A DNA stretch of 12,301 nucleotides from Bermanella sp047628755. Its GTDB lineage: Bacteria > Pseudomonadota > Gammaproteobacteria > Pseudomonadales > Oceanobacteraceae. Numbering within the stretch: the stretch's first letter is position 1; each line of letters opens with the position of its first letter. The notes beneath the pieces were generated by a model, which worked only from the letters and a program-made list of their open reading frames with translations, did no database searches and was not told the origin of the DNA. This document shows, piece after piece, positions 1 through 7,277 of the stretch. The stretch is from positions 1-12,301 of the forward strand of contig JBLHVV010000094.1 of the NCBI GenBank assembly GCA_047628755.1, in the 5' to 3' direction. The translations under genes and the position numbers were made by a program.

Positions 1-77
1 TATAACTCTATAGAAGACTTCACCTGTGTTTTACAGTCTGTAACAATCAGCCTACAAAAAGAGACTTAAATCACACA

Positions 78-83
78 TATAAT
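78..83 (+). promoter_or_regulatory. putative -10 box of HDOD copy 1
   Basis: A perfect TATAAT lies about 43 bases before the start codon, inside the upstream block shared with copy 2, where the same hexamer occurs at the equivalent place (1860-1865). I see no good -35 at 16-18 bases, and the surroundings are very AT-rich, so this rests mainly on conservation between the two copies. Confidence 0.35.
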
Positions 84-125
84 ATAAGTATAATAATCCT
101 AACTTAATATACGATCATAAGATGT

Positions 126-971
126 ATGGAAAAAACTATGAGCACCGAACTTGTAATACCTCCTAGGCCAGAGATACTTATGGAGATTCAAGCATTAATA
201 AAATCTGAAAATCTAGAGCTTTCAATACTTTCAAATCTAATAAAAAAAGATGTGTCATTATTTTCCATTCTGATGTCAGCTGTGAATAGCCCGTGGCTAG
301 GTTTATCGCAAAGAGTTGATAATGTTGAAACCGCTGTTAGTTTGTTAGGGCAATTAAAAATTGTAAACTTATTACAAGCGGTTATTGTTCGATCGTGCTT
401 TAAAAGCTCTCCACTAAAAATAAGTTTCTGGGAAACAGCCACTGAAGTTGCAAGTATAAGTGACAATATTTCAGAACAATATGGTATTGAAAATGCTGAA
501 GACGCCTTTACGACTGGCATGCTTCATAACATTGGTATAGCAGTGATGCAAAGTAACTTCAGTCAATTTAACAGCTTTATGGATACCTCATCTCACCATG
601 CTATTGACCGACTTTGTGTAATGCAAAGACAAACTTTTAATACCGACCATTTTCTGCAAGGTGCCTTGTTAGCACAGTCATGGTATATGCCTACACGAGT
701 CACACAAGCTATTCGCTATCAACCTATTGCACAAAGTATTTTAACAGGTCACAAAGATATTGGCCCTGAACCCTCTAAACTATTGGCTGTACTAACTCTG
801 GCTAAAAACATTAGTAACAACTACCGTCATTATTGGAATATCCAAGAGGATAAATTTCAACTTAAATCTATGAATATCGCCTTGGACTATTTAAATATCA
901 ATAAAAATGAATTTAAAGAATACCAAGAAGATATAGTAGAAAATCTTGTCGCTGAAAATAAAACGACATAA
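126..971 (+). CDS. HDOD-domain protein, copy 1
   Basis: A single HDOD domain fills about residues 8-205: the N-terminal IPPRPEIL, the helix around SAVNSPWLGLSQRVDNVETA (52-70), the SLLGQLKIVNLL segment (72-83), and the GMLHNIGIAVM motif (131-141). HDOD proteins are usually non-enzymatic regulatory or scaffold modules in signalling and motility pathways. Here the HD-type motif reads His134-Asn135 instead of His-Asp, so metal-dependent hydrolysis is unlikely. There is no fused GGDEF, EAL or receiver domain, signal peptide or membrane segment, so a cytoplasmic protein is inferred. A near-duplicate lies 1781 bp downstream. Start choice is uncertain: ATG 126 has no clear Shine-Dalgarno, while the in-frame ATG at 138 has GGA seven bases upstream (128-130), and the same holds in copy 2. 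The partner and the pathway are unknown. Confidence 0.85.
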   Translation: MEKTMSTELVIPPRPEILMEIQALIKSENLELSILSNLIKKDVSLFSILMSAVNSPWLGLSQRVDNVETAVSLLGQLKIVNLLQAVIVRSCFKSSPLKISFWETATEVASISDNISEQYGIENAEDAFTTGMLHNIGIAVMQSNFSQFNSFMDTSSHHAIDRLCVMQRQTFNTDHFLQGALLAQSWYMPTRVTQAIRYQPIAQSILTGHKDIGPEPSKLLAVLTLAKNISNNYRHYWNIQEDKFQLKSMNIALDYLNINKNEFKEYQEDIVENLVAENKTT

Positions 972-986
972 ATTATGTTTTTAGTA

Positions 987-1029
987 ACTACTAAGTTTAT
1001 TTTACTACTAAGTTTATTTTACTACTAAG
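987..1029. repeat. 17-bp tandem direct repeat, 2.5 units
   Basis: The unit ACTACTAAGTTTATTTT occurs at 987-1003 and 1004-1020 without mismatch, followed by nine bases of a third unit (1021-1029). It begins 16 bases after the stop codon of HDOD copy 1. The first unit also forms a small palindrome with the preceding TTAGTA (TTAGTA-AC-TACTAA, 981-994). No similar array is seen after copy 2. Confidence 0.85.
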
Positions 1030-1079
1030 ATCCAGCTAAAACTCATCAGGTATAATATTTTTCATCGCTCAAATACTTC

Positions 1080-1165
1080 TTGGGCACCCATTAAATATTT
1101 TATTGGACACCCATAATAAGATGCGACTAAAGGAATCATATAGCATGATATTTTATTGAACACTC
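1080..1165. repeat. degenerate repeats with a TTGGACACCCAT core
   Basis: TTGGGCACCCAT (1080-1091) and TTGGACACCCAT (1103-1114) are 23 bases apart and differ at one base. A third, weaker copy occurs as TTTTATTGAACACTC (1151-1165), matching TTTTATTGGACACCC (1098-1112) at 13 of 15 bases. They may be remnants of a small mobile-element end, but no transposase is next to them. Confidence 0.45.
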
Positions 1166-1859
1166 TGGGGTTTTCTCTTAGCATAAGTAATATCCATAGC
1201 TTCTGATTTTTTTCTATTTCAGTCAAATCTATTAGTCAAAATTAAAACTTATAAAATACACACTGATATTTATTCTGTTCTGCTGATTTATATGCGGTCC
1301 GAGCGCCTAATACTTCAAAACTTTGCTGTTCAGCCTGTTGTTAATAACTTGAAAACAACCCAATATAGTGCGTTAGCGAGCTAGCGTATAACATTTATAA
1401 ATTAGGTTTTTAAATTTTAAATTGAGCAACCATCGCGCCAAAATAATAAGTCCTCAAGCAATGTAAGTATAGCTCTGGTGTGCAGCTTTGACTTGATAGT
1501 AAATTTGCATTCAGGGCTATTTTACTACCTGGTTCAGGGATATTTAACAGCTTAATACTTGAAATAGCCTCATTTTAACAATCCGCCGTTTATAGAATTA
1601 GATACCAATTTTATTAGTGTAAAAAACTCAGGTAGACATTTAATGATCTGCAAGGTAAAAGTGCTAAATTTACCAACCTTAATGACATAAGACTATTTTT
1701 TCTTCCGTATTGGCTAAGGTCATGAAATGGGACTATATTTAAAAAGTATCTGGGTCATAAACTGCATCCTCGTTATTGGCCTAACTCATATTTATTGTTT
1801 TTTTATATAAACTTACAAACAATAACAATCGGCTTACGAAAACTGACTTAAGTGACATT

Positions 1860-1865
1860 TATAAT
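1860..1865 (+). promoter_or_regulatory. putative -10 box of HDOD copy 2
   Basis: TATAAT occurs at the same relative place as at 78-83 in copy 1. There is no convincing -35. Conservation of this hexamer between otherwise drifted upstream regions suggests each copy has its own promoter. Confidence 0.35.
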
Positions 1866-1906
1866 AATAAGTGTAGTTCCAACAACTTAATATACGATAA
1901 AAATGT

Positions 1907-2752
1907 ATGGAAAAGACTATGAGCACCGAACTTGTAATACCACCCAGACCAGACATTCTTATAAAGATTCAAGCACTAATAAAATCTGGTGATTTAGAAC
2001 TTTCAACATTGTCAAACATAATAAAAAAAGATGTGTCTTTATTCTCTATTCTAATGTCAGCGGTAAACAGTCCTTGGCTAGGTTTGTCGCAAAGAGTTGA
2101 CAATGTCGAGACTGCTGTCAGCTTATTGGGACAGTTAAAAATTGTAAACTTATTACAAGCGGTTATTGTTCGATCATGCTTTAAAAGCTCACCGCTTCAA
2201 GTAAAATTTTGGGATACAGCCACTGAAGTTGCAAGTATAAGTGACAACCTAGCAGAACAATGTGGTATTTCAAACGCCGAAAATGCTTACACAACTGGCA
2301 TGCTGCATAACATTGGTATAGCGGTTATGCACAGCAACTTCAGTGAATTTGACAGCTTTATGGATACCTCATCTCACCAATCTATTGATCGCCTTTGTGT
2401 AATGCAGAGACAAACCTTTGATACTGACCATTTTTTGCAAGGTGCTTTGTTAGCTCAGTCATGGTACATGCCTACACAGGTCACACAAGCAATTCGATAC
2501 CAACCAATTGCACAAAGTATTTTAACTGGTCAAAAAGATATTGGTACTGAACCCTCTAATTTACTGGCTGTGTTAATTTTGGCTAAAAACATCAGCAACA
2601 GCTATCGCCATTACTGGAATATCCAAGAAGATAAATTTCAACTTAAATCAATGGAAGCCGCACTGGACTATTTAAATATTAAAAAAAATGAATTTAAAGA
2701 GCACAAAGAAGATATAATAGAAGATCTTATCGCTGAAAATAAAACCGAATAG
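1907..2752 (+). CDS. HDOD-domain protein, copy 2
   Basis: Full-length paralogue of the protein at 126-971, with the same 281 residues, the same HDOD layout and the same His134-Asn135 in place of His-Asp. Identity is 243/281 by manual count. The wholly identical stretch (39-97) covers the helical core that includes the VNSPWLGL and LLGQLKIVNLL segments, whereas the C-terminal tail after residue 250 varies most. As in copy 1, the in-frame ATG at 1919 (residue 5) has GGA seven bases upstream, while ATG 1907 has no ribosome site. The gene ends 19 bp before the convergent AraC gene, with no hairpin terminator visible. No frameshift or stop is present, so both copies appear functional. The pathway is unknown. 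Confidence 0.85.
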   Translation: MEKTMSTELVIPPRPDILIKIQALIKSGDLELSTLSNIIKKDVSLFSILMSAVNSPWLGLSQRVDNVETAVSLLGQLKIVNLLQAVIVRSCFKSSPLQVKFWDTATEVASISDNLAEQCGISNAENAYTTGMLHNIGIAVMHSNFSEFDSFMDTSSHQSIDRLCVMQRQTFDTDHFLQGALLAQSWYMPTQVTQAIRYQPIAQSILTGQKDIGTEPSNLLAVLILAKNISNSYRHYWNIQEDKFQLKSMEAALDYLNIKKNEFKEHKEDIIEDLIAENKTE

Positions 2753-2771
2753 TTTAGCTGATAATATCGCC

Positions 2772-3818
2772 TTAATTGATTTTATCAATAATATTCAGCC
2801 GAAACTCGCCTGGCGAAGTATTTGTCCAACGCTTAAATGCCTGCCGGAAGCTCCGGCTATCGCTGTATCCCAATTGATAAGCAATATTATCGATATTCAA
2901 ATCTGTGCATTTTAATAACTGCTTTGCTTTTTCATAACGAACTGACTCCAATACTTGCTGATATCCCGTACCAGCTTCTTTTAACCTTCGTCTCAATGTT
3001 CTGCCACTCAGGTTAAATAGCTTCGCTAGTTCATCGAGACTCAGGTTAGCGTTATCAGCATTTTCCAACAGCTGCCGGACGGCTCCCACAAGCCCTCTAT
3101 TGTTTTTTAATTTTTCATAAGTTTTTTGACAAAGAGCCATTAGTACTTCAATCACACTTTCATCAGCCGCTGGCAATGTTTGATAAAAGTCATCTTGTCT
3201 TATTGATATTTTGTTCTCATTTGCAGAAAACTCTACAGGACATTGAAAATACGCTTGGTATTTATTCTGTAAGTCAGCATCAATTTTGTAAGCCAGCGTA
3301 ATACGCTCAAATGTAACCTGACTCATGGTGATTTGTTTAATCAAAGTAAGTATTGACATAAATGTACTTTCTACCTCAAACCGGCCTGTCTTTTCACCTG
3401 CGGGGGTTGGCACCATTAAAATATCAATGGTATGTGCCTGACTATTTGGCAGAAGAGTTATAAAACTTGCCCAGCTTACTAACGGGAAGTACTTTTGTAG
3501 ATGATGTAGAGCAATTGCTAGGGTGTCGCTGCACAGCATTAAAGTCCCCAGTACGCCAAAAAAATTTAAACCCATTCTTTGTCCATGCTCTAAAGCTAGA
3601 AGCTCGTCTTGATTGTGCTCTGCTAGCGCAATATACAAGGCAAGTTCTTGCTCTAGACTGAAACGCAGTGCCGGGTTATCAAACATGCTCAATGTAATGC
3701 TGGTTCCTTGCAGAATAGACTCTGCATCTACACCTTGTGGCTCCATTAGCCTTAATAGCTGTTGAATTTCATAGCTTTGCCATACAGGACTGTGAATCTC
3801 AGTGCTCTTTGCGTTCAA
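2772..3818 (-). CDS. AraC-family transcriptional regulator (OruR/VirS type, with arabinose-binding-like N-terminal domain)
   Basis: A 348-residue DNA-binding regulator. The N-terminal 200 residues resemble the PF12625 type of sensor domain found in OruR/VirS-like AraC proteins (LLRLMEPQGVDAESIL near the start, GLNFFGVLGTLMLCSDTL later). The C-terminal part (about 258-340) is a typical AraC double helix-turn-helix: LSLDELAKLFNLSGRTLRRRLKEAG, then NIDNIAYQLGYSDSRSFRQAFKRW and the closing TSPGEFR. Translation must begin at TTG (3816-3818): the upstream frame reaches TAA within seven codons without an ATG, and GAGGG sits 7-8 bases ahead of the TTG. It is transcribed away from the FAD/FAD/GcvT operon, so control of that operon is the obvious inference. 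The effector is unknown; such proteins often bind the substrate of the pathway they control. Confidence 0.9.
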   Translation of the reverse strand: MNAKSTEIHSPVWQSYEIQQLLRLMEPQGVDAESILQGTSITLSMFDNPALRFSLEQELALYIALAEHNQDELLALEHGQRMGLNFFGVLGTLMLCSDTLAIALHHLQKYFPLVSWASFITLLPNSQAHTIDILMVPTPAGEKTGRFEVESTFMSILTLIKQITMSQVTFERITLAYKIDADLQNKYQAYFQCPVEFSANENKISIRQDDFYQTLPAADESVIEVLMALCQKTYEKLKNNRGLVGAVRQLLENADNANLSLDELAKLFNLSGRTLRRRLKEAGTGYQQVLESVRYEKAKQLLKCTDLNIDNIAYQLGYSDSRSFRQAFKRWTNTSPGEFRLNIIDKIN

Positions 3819-3841
3819 TTGGCTGCCCTCATGTGATTATT

Positions 3842-3950
3842 TTACACAGGGATCATATATGCTTATAACTTGTCCGTAAATATCCCCCTAAAGACCGATT
3901 AACTCCTCACATTTATCACACCGCTAAGTAATTCTATAATGACTGTGTAA
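3842..3950. promoter_or_regulatory. inverted pair of TTACACAG sites in the divergent control region
   Basis: TTACACAG on the plus strand (3842-3849) is mirrored by CTGTGTAA (3943-3950), an exact 8-bp match. Similarity continues loosely past the core: GGATCATATA follows the first site, TCATTATA the second. One site lies just upstream of the AraC gene and the other overlaps the start of the operon transcript, a layout suited to a regulator acting on both genes. Assigning it to this AraC protein is inference. Confidence 0.4.
3913..3940 (+). promoter_or_regulatory. putative sigma-70 promoter of the FAD/FAD/GcvT operon
   Basis: A perfect -10 TATAAT (3935-3940) has TTATCA (3913-3918, four of six matches) 16 bases upstream. 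Transcription would begin near 3947 and leave a leader of about 115 bases. The poor -35 fits a promoter that needs an activator such as the adjacent AraC protein. Confidence 0.45.
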
Positions 3951-3966
3951 GTCATACTGGATATGA
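3939..3966. promoter_or_regulatory. two overlapping inverted repeats, candidate operator
   Basis: ATGACT-N5-AGTCAT (3939-3955) overlaps TCATA-N5-TATGA (3952-3966). The first begins at the end of the -10 box and spans the expected transcription start. Both arms are exact. They could be protein-binding sites or a short RNA hairpin at the 5' end of the message. Confidence 0.4.
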
Positions 3967-4063
3967 TTTTAATTTATCAGGCTTGCAACAAATGCGGTAA
4001 GTTAACAAGTGCTTTTTGATAGTAAAACTATTTTTCCGATTAACAGAAAAATTAGGAACACTC

Positions 4064-5695
4064 ATGATGAATAAATACAATGCCATCATTATTGGTGCCG
4101 GGCATAACGGCCTAACTAATGCCGCCTACCTTGCTAAAGCAGGTCTGAAAGTTTTGGTGCTTGAAAAAAACAGTTATATAGGTGGCGCGGCTGTTAGTCG
4201 TGAAATCCATAAAGGCTGGATGTACAGTAATTGCTCGTATGTTTGTACCTTGTTACGCCAAAGCATTCATCGAGATTTAGACCTAAGTAAACATGGTCTT
4301 ATGATTGTTCCTTACGAAGGTAATGTCATCTTTGGCGCCAATGGCGACTATGTGGCTGATTACCCTGAAGAAACGGTTACCTACCGTGAATTAAAACGCC
4401 ATAGCCCAAGGGATGCGGCAGCCATGCATCGTTATGAATCTGACTTAATGCGCTATGCCAAATTAATCCGTTTCTTCTTATTACGGACCCCTGCCGACCC
4501 TACCTCGCTTAAACCTCGTGACATTAAAGAAATGATTTTCATGGGTAAGAAGTTTTTAGATTTAGGCGAAGAAGGTATTTACGAATTCATTCGATTTTTA
4601 ACCATGAGCGCTGGTGACTTTTTAGACGAATATTTCGAAAACGATTTAGTCAAAGCAGGCTTGGCTACATCGAGTATTATCGGCACGGCATTGGGTGTCT
4701 ACTCTCCAGGAACAGCTTATGTATTATTACACCATGTAATGGGTGACGTAGACGGAGCAGTGGGAGCTTGGGGATTGGCCAGAGGTGGTATGGGTTCAAT
4801 TTCTACCGCTATTGCTGGTTCACTTAAAGAGTTTGGCGGCGAGATTCGTTGTGACGCAGAAGTTGACGAACTGCTGGTAAAAAATAATAAAACCTATGGC
4901 GTATTACTGGCCAATGGCGAAAAAATACTCAGTGACATCGTTGTCTCTAATCTAGATCCAAAACGAACCTTTACTAAAATTATTAATAAAAAACACATTA
5001 GTGCATCGTTATTGAAAAAAGCTGAAAACTTTAAAATTCGTGGCTCAAGTGGCAAGGTTAACATCGCATTGACGGGCCAACCGCATTTTCCATCACTGCC
5101 TGACCAAAGCTTATTGCAAAAAGGTAGCTTTGGTTTTGTCGACTCACTAGAAAATATGGAACGCGCCTATGACGCTTGGAAACACAATCGTTGGAGCGAA
5201 AACCCATTTATAGAAATGACCCAGAGTTCACAGTTTGACCCTACACTGGCCGCACCGGGACATTATTTTGTTTCTTGTTTTATTCAATACTGCCCAGCCG
5301 ATATAGAAGGTGGTTGGACCGAAGAGAAACGTCTGGCTTTCGGCGAAACTGTCATCAATAGGATTTCTAAATACAGTCCTAATTTCCGCGAACTTATTGC
5401 CCACATGGAAATAAGAACCCCCCACGAAATTGAAGATGAAATTGGTTTAACCGAAGGCAATATTTTCCAAGGTGAATTAACCCTAGACCAACTTATGTTT
5501 AATCGTCCCTTCCCTGGCTATGCACAATACCGTGGTCCTATAAAAGGAATGTATATGTGTGGTTCGGGTACACATCCTGGCGGTGGCGTTTCAAGCGCGT
5601 GTGGTGCCAACAGCGCCCGTGAAATATTAATCGATTTAAATTTAAGTAAAGTAAATGGTAAATGTGTAGTTCCCGAGGAGTTTGATGATGCCTGA
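4064..5695 (+). CDS. FAD-dependent oxidoreductase, PYROXD2/phytoene-desaturase-like (first subunit)
   Basis: A 543-residue flavoprotein of the COG1233 group. The N-terminus is a classic FAD-binding Rossmann fold: IIIGAGHNGL (8-17) with GxGxxG at 11-16, the acidic Glu34 ending the second strand, and GG after SYIGG. Near the C-terminus is the second FAD-contacting motif, CGSGTHPGGGV (about 499-509), typical of PYROXD2-like proteins. There is no signal peptide, so it is probably cytoplasmic. An upstream in-frame TTG (4016) is possible, but ATG 4064 has AGGA (4054-4057) at six bases and starts right at the Rossmann strand, so it is chosen; ATG 4067 is equally close. It overlaps the next gene by 8 bp, implying translational coupling. 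Its substrate is unknown. A role in carotenoid synthesis is unlikely, because no crt genes lie nearby and a GcvT homologue follows. Confidence 0.85.
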   Translation: MMNKYNAIIIGAGHNGLTNAAYLAKAGLKVLVLEKNSYIGGAAVSREIHKGWMYSNCSYVCTLLRQSIHRDLDLSKHGLMIVPYEGNVIFGANGDYVADYPEETVTYRELKRHSPRDAAAMHRYESDLMRYAKLIRFFLLRTPADPTSLKPRDIKEMIFMGKKFLDLGEEGIYEFIRFLTMSAGDFLDEYFENDLVKAGLATSSIIGTALGVYSPGTAYVLLHHVMGDVDGAVGAWGLARGGMGSISTAIAGSLKEFGGEIRCDAEVDELLVKNNKTYGVLLANGEKILSDIVVSNLDPKRTFTKIINKKHISASLLKKAENFKIRGSSGKVNIALTGQPHFPSLPDQSLLQKGSFGFVDSLENMERAYDAWKHNRWSENPFIEMTQSSQFDPTLAAPGHYFVSCFIQYCPADIEGGWTEEKRLAFGETVINRISKYSPNFRELIAHMEIRTPHEIEDEIGLTEGNIFQGELTLDQLMFNRPFPGYAQYRGPIKGMYMCGSGTHPGGGVSSACGANSAREILIDLNLSKVNGKCVVPEEFDDA

Positions 5696-7277
5696 TTCTA
5701 ATATAACAAAGCAATACGATGTTATTGTTGTCGGCGGCGGTCATAACGGACTTATTTGCGCCCATCAGTTAGCTTTAAAAGGCAAAAAAGTCATTGTGCT
5801 AGAAGCCGAAGAATCCGTGGGTGGCTTTGCAAAAGCCTATGAATTCTCACCCGGTTTTTCTACCTCGGCTGTGCATACGTTGCCTCAGCTTTCGAAGAAG
5901 TTAATCAGCGATTTACAACTGGATAAATACGGGTTTTCAAGCCAGCAACCTATAGTATCCACTTTAGCTTTGGACCCATGTGGTGAGCATATTACTATAT
6001 CGGCAGATTCGTTAACTGGGGTTGGCAGCAAAGACCAGCAAGCCTATAAAGAATTTCGTGAATTGCTAAATCAATTCAGCAAGGCGATTCGACCAACTTG
6101 GGGGAAAAAACCTCCTCGCATTGAAGACAGAGACTTAAGTGATGTAATGACTTTTGCACAATTTGGCTTAAATATTCGCTTACTTGGCAAAGAAAAAATG
6201 GCCGAATTCACACGTGTTCTGGCATTACCGACACAGGACTTAATGGATGAGTTTTTTGAAAATCCATTATTAAAAGCCGCCTTAAGTTGGGATTTTTTAG
6301 TAGGTAATAAGCTTGCACCGCGCAGTCCAAACAATGCAGTGCTTAATCAGCTACTGCGTAACAGTGGCGATCTTGCCGGTAAAAACACCTATAACACAGG
6401 TGCTATGCCAGTTGCTAAGGTAGGGTTATTTATTAATGCTCTGGTAAAGTCTTGCCAAGCACAAGGCGTTACAATTTCTTGCAACAGCCGTGTTGATTCT
6501 ATTTTAGTCGCTGAACAGAAAGACCAAGGCAATCCATGTGTTAATGGCGTAAGACTTAACGATGGACAAAAAATTCATGCCCCCACGGTTATTTCAAATT
6601 TAGACGCTAAAACAAGCTTTAAAAAATTATTAGGGTTAAAACATTTGGATATTCAGTTCTCTCATAGAATTAACCGTATTAGAGACAAAAGTTTTGTCGC
6701 CACTATCAACCTAGCATTACGTTCTGCCCCAAACTTTACTGGTGTATTGGACCCAAAATCGCGGCTACTTATTGCACCTAGTATGAGCTGTATGGAATCA
6801 GCATTTGATTATGCTAAATATGGTGAACTGCCAAATAATCCTATCATGGAAGTGATGATCCCATCGTTGCATGACAATACTATAAGCCCCCCTGGGCATC
6901 ATGTTTTGTCAGCCCAAGTTATGTATGTTCCATATGAGCTAAAACGTAACTGGGACCAAGCTAAACCAACATTATTAGAGTCCATATTAGCAACCCTTGA
7001 GACTTACGCCCCGGGTATTCGTAGTCAGATTATTGCCAGTGAATTACTCACTCCGAAAGATTTAGAATCTAGGTTTAATGTCAGTGGCGGCCATTGGCAT
7101 CATGGTGAATTTTGTATAGACCAATGGTGGGTCAACCGTCCAACCTATGGCACTAATCGGTATTCAACACCCATGCAAGGGTTTTACTTGTGTGGTGCTG
7201 GTGCCCACCCTGGTGGTGGTATTATGGGTGCAGCCGGACAAAATGCTGCTAAAGAGGTATTAAAGCATGATCAATAA
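5688..7277 (+). CDS. FAD-dependent oxidoreductase, PYROXD2/phytoene-desaturase-like (second subunit)
   Basis: A 529-residue paralogue of the preceding protein with the same fold and order: VIVVGGGHNGL (12-22), Glu39 at the end of the second strand, VGGFAKAYEFSPGF where substrate-side residues normally lie, and CGAGAHPGGGI (about 502-512) at the C-terminus. The two sequences share family motifs but are clearly diverged along their length, so this is an old pair, unlike the HDOD duplication. Start: GAGGAG (5675-5680) lies seven bases before ATG 5688; ATG 5685 (spacing four) and TTG 5682 are alternatives. The ribosome site lies inside the upstream gene, and the stop overlaps the next start. Two adjacent, coupled paralogues suggest a heteromeric enzyme or successive oxidation steps; this is inference. 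Confidence 0.85.
   Translation: MPDSNITKQYDVIVVGGGHNGLICAHQLALKGKKVIVLEAEESVGGFAKAYEFSPGFSTSAVHTLPQLSKKLISDLQLDKYGFSSQQPIVSTLALDPCGEHITISADSLTGVGSKDQQAYKEFRELLNQFSKAIRPTWGKKPPRIEDRDLSDVMTFAQFGLNIRLLGKEKMAEFTRVLALPTQDLMDEFFENPLLKAALSWDFLVGNKLAPRSPNNAVLNQLLRNSGDLAGKNTYNTGAMPVAKVGLFINALVKSCQAQGVTISCNSRVDSILVAEQKDQGNPCVNGVRLNDGQKIHAPTVISNLDAKTSFKKLLGLKHLDIQFSHRINRIRDKSFVATINLALRSAPNFTGVLDPKSRLLIAPSMSCMESAFDYAKYGELPNNPIMEVMIPSLHDNTISPPGHHVLSAQVMYVPYELKRNWDQAKPTLLESILATLETYAPGIRSQIIASELLTPKDLESRFNVSGGHWHHGEFCIDQWWVNRPTYGTNRYSTPMQGFYLCGAGAHPGGGIMGAAGQNAAKEVLKHDQ

Larger units (their letters stand above)
41..971 (+). repeat. duplicated HDOD block, copy 1
   Basis: This block is repeated at 1823-2752. 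The similarity begins about 85 bases before the start codon (TAACAATC followed by a matching AT-rich stretch and CTTAATATACGAT) and ends at the stop codon. The 3' flanks are unrelated. The two coding parts are the same length with no indel. The upstream part differs by one net base (offset 1782 against 1781). Confidence 0.8.
972..1822. other. AT-rich intergenic region between HDOD paralogues, no convincing gene
   Basis: I find no start-to-stop ORF with a ribosome site or a recognisable protein here. It contains a 17-bp tandem repeat at 987-1029, a degenerate repeat with TTGGACACCCAT-like cores at 1080-1165, an inverted repeat TAGTAAA...TTTACTA (1497-1527), and GGTAAA-N9-TTTACC (1654-1674). 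A start-less minus-strand stretch at 1242-1340 stays open for 32 codons with a protein-like composition, but I cannot assign it. The region looks like decayed or insertion-scarred DNA. Confidence 0.6.
1823..2752 (+). repeat. duplicated HDOD block, copy 2
   Basis: Second copy of the block at 41-971. Comparison by eye gives 38 amino-acid differences in 281, clustered at residues 15-38, 98-126 and 250-281, while residues 39-97 are identical. Many silent differences lie inside the identical protein stretch, so both copies have evolved under constraint on the protein. Confidence 0.8.

Noticed and set aside
188..520. 110-codon minus-strand open frame inside HDOD copy 1
   Set aside because: Antisense shadow; the equivalent frame is not kept in copy 2.
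1242..1340. Start-less 32-codon minus-strand frame with protein-like composition (includes FEVLGARTAYKSAEQ)
   Set aside because: It has no start codon or ribosome site and I cannot match it to a family; it may be a gene relic, but the evidence is too thin.
2806..2816. Palindrome TCGCC-T-GGCGA as a terminator between HDOD copy 2 and the AraC gene
   Set aside because: It lies inside the AraC coding sequence (the conserved SPGEF segment) and has no T-run.
4016..4063. N-terminal extension of the first flavoprotein from TTG 4016
   Set aside because: The extension precedes the Rossmann strand, has no ribosome site, and ATG 4064 has a good AGGA at six bases.
4064..7277. Carotenoid biosynthesis (crtI-type) assignment for the two flavoproteins
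   Set aside because: The fold is shared with phytoene desaturases, but no crtB/crtE/crtY neighbour exists, and coupling to a GcvT homologue points to another reaction.
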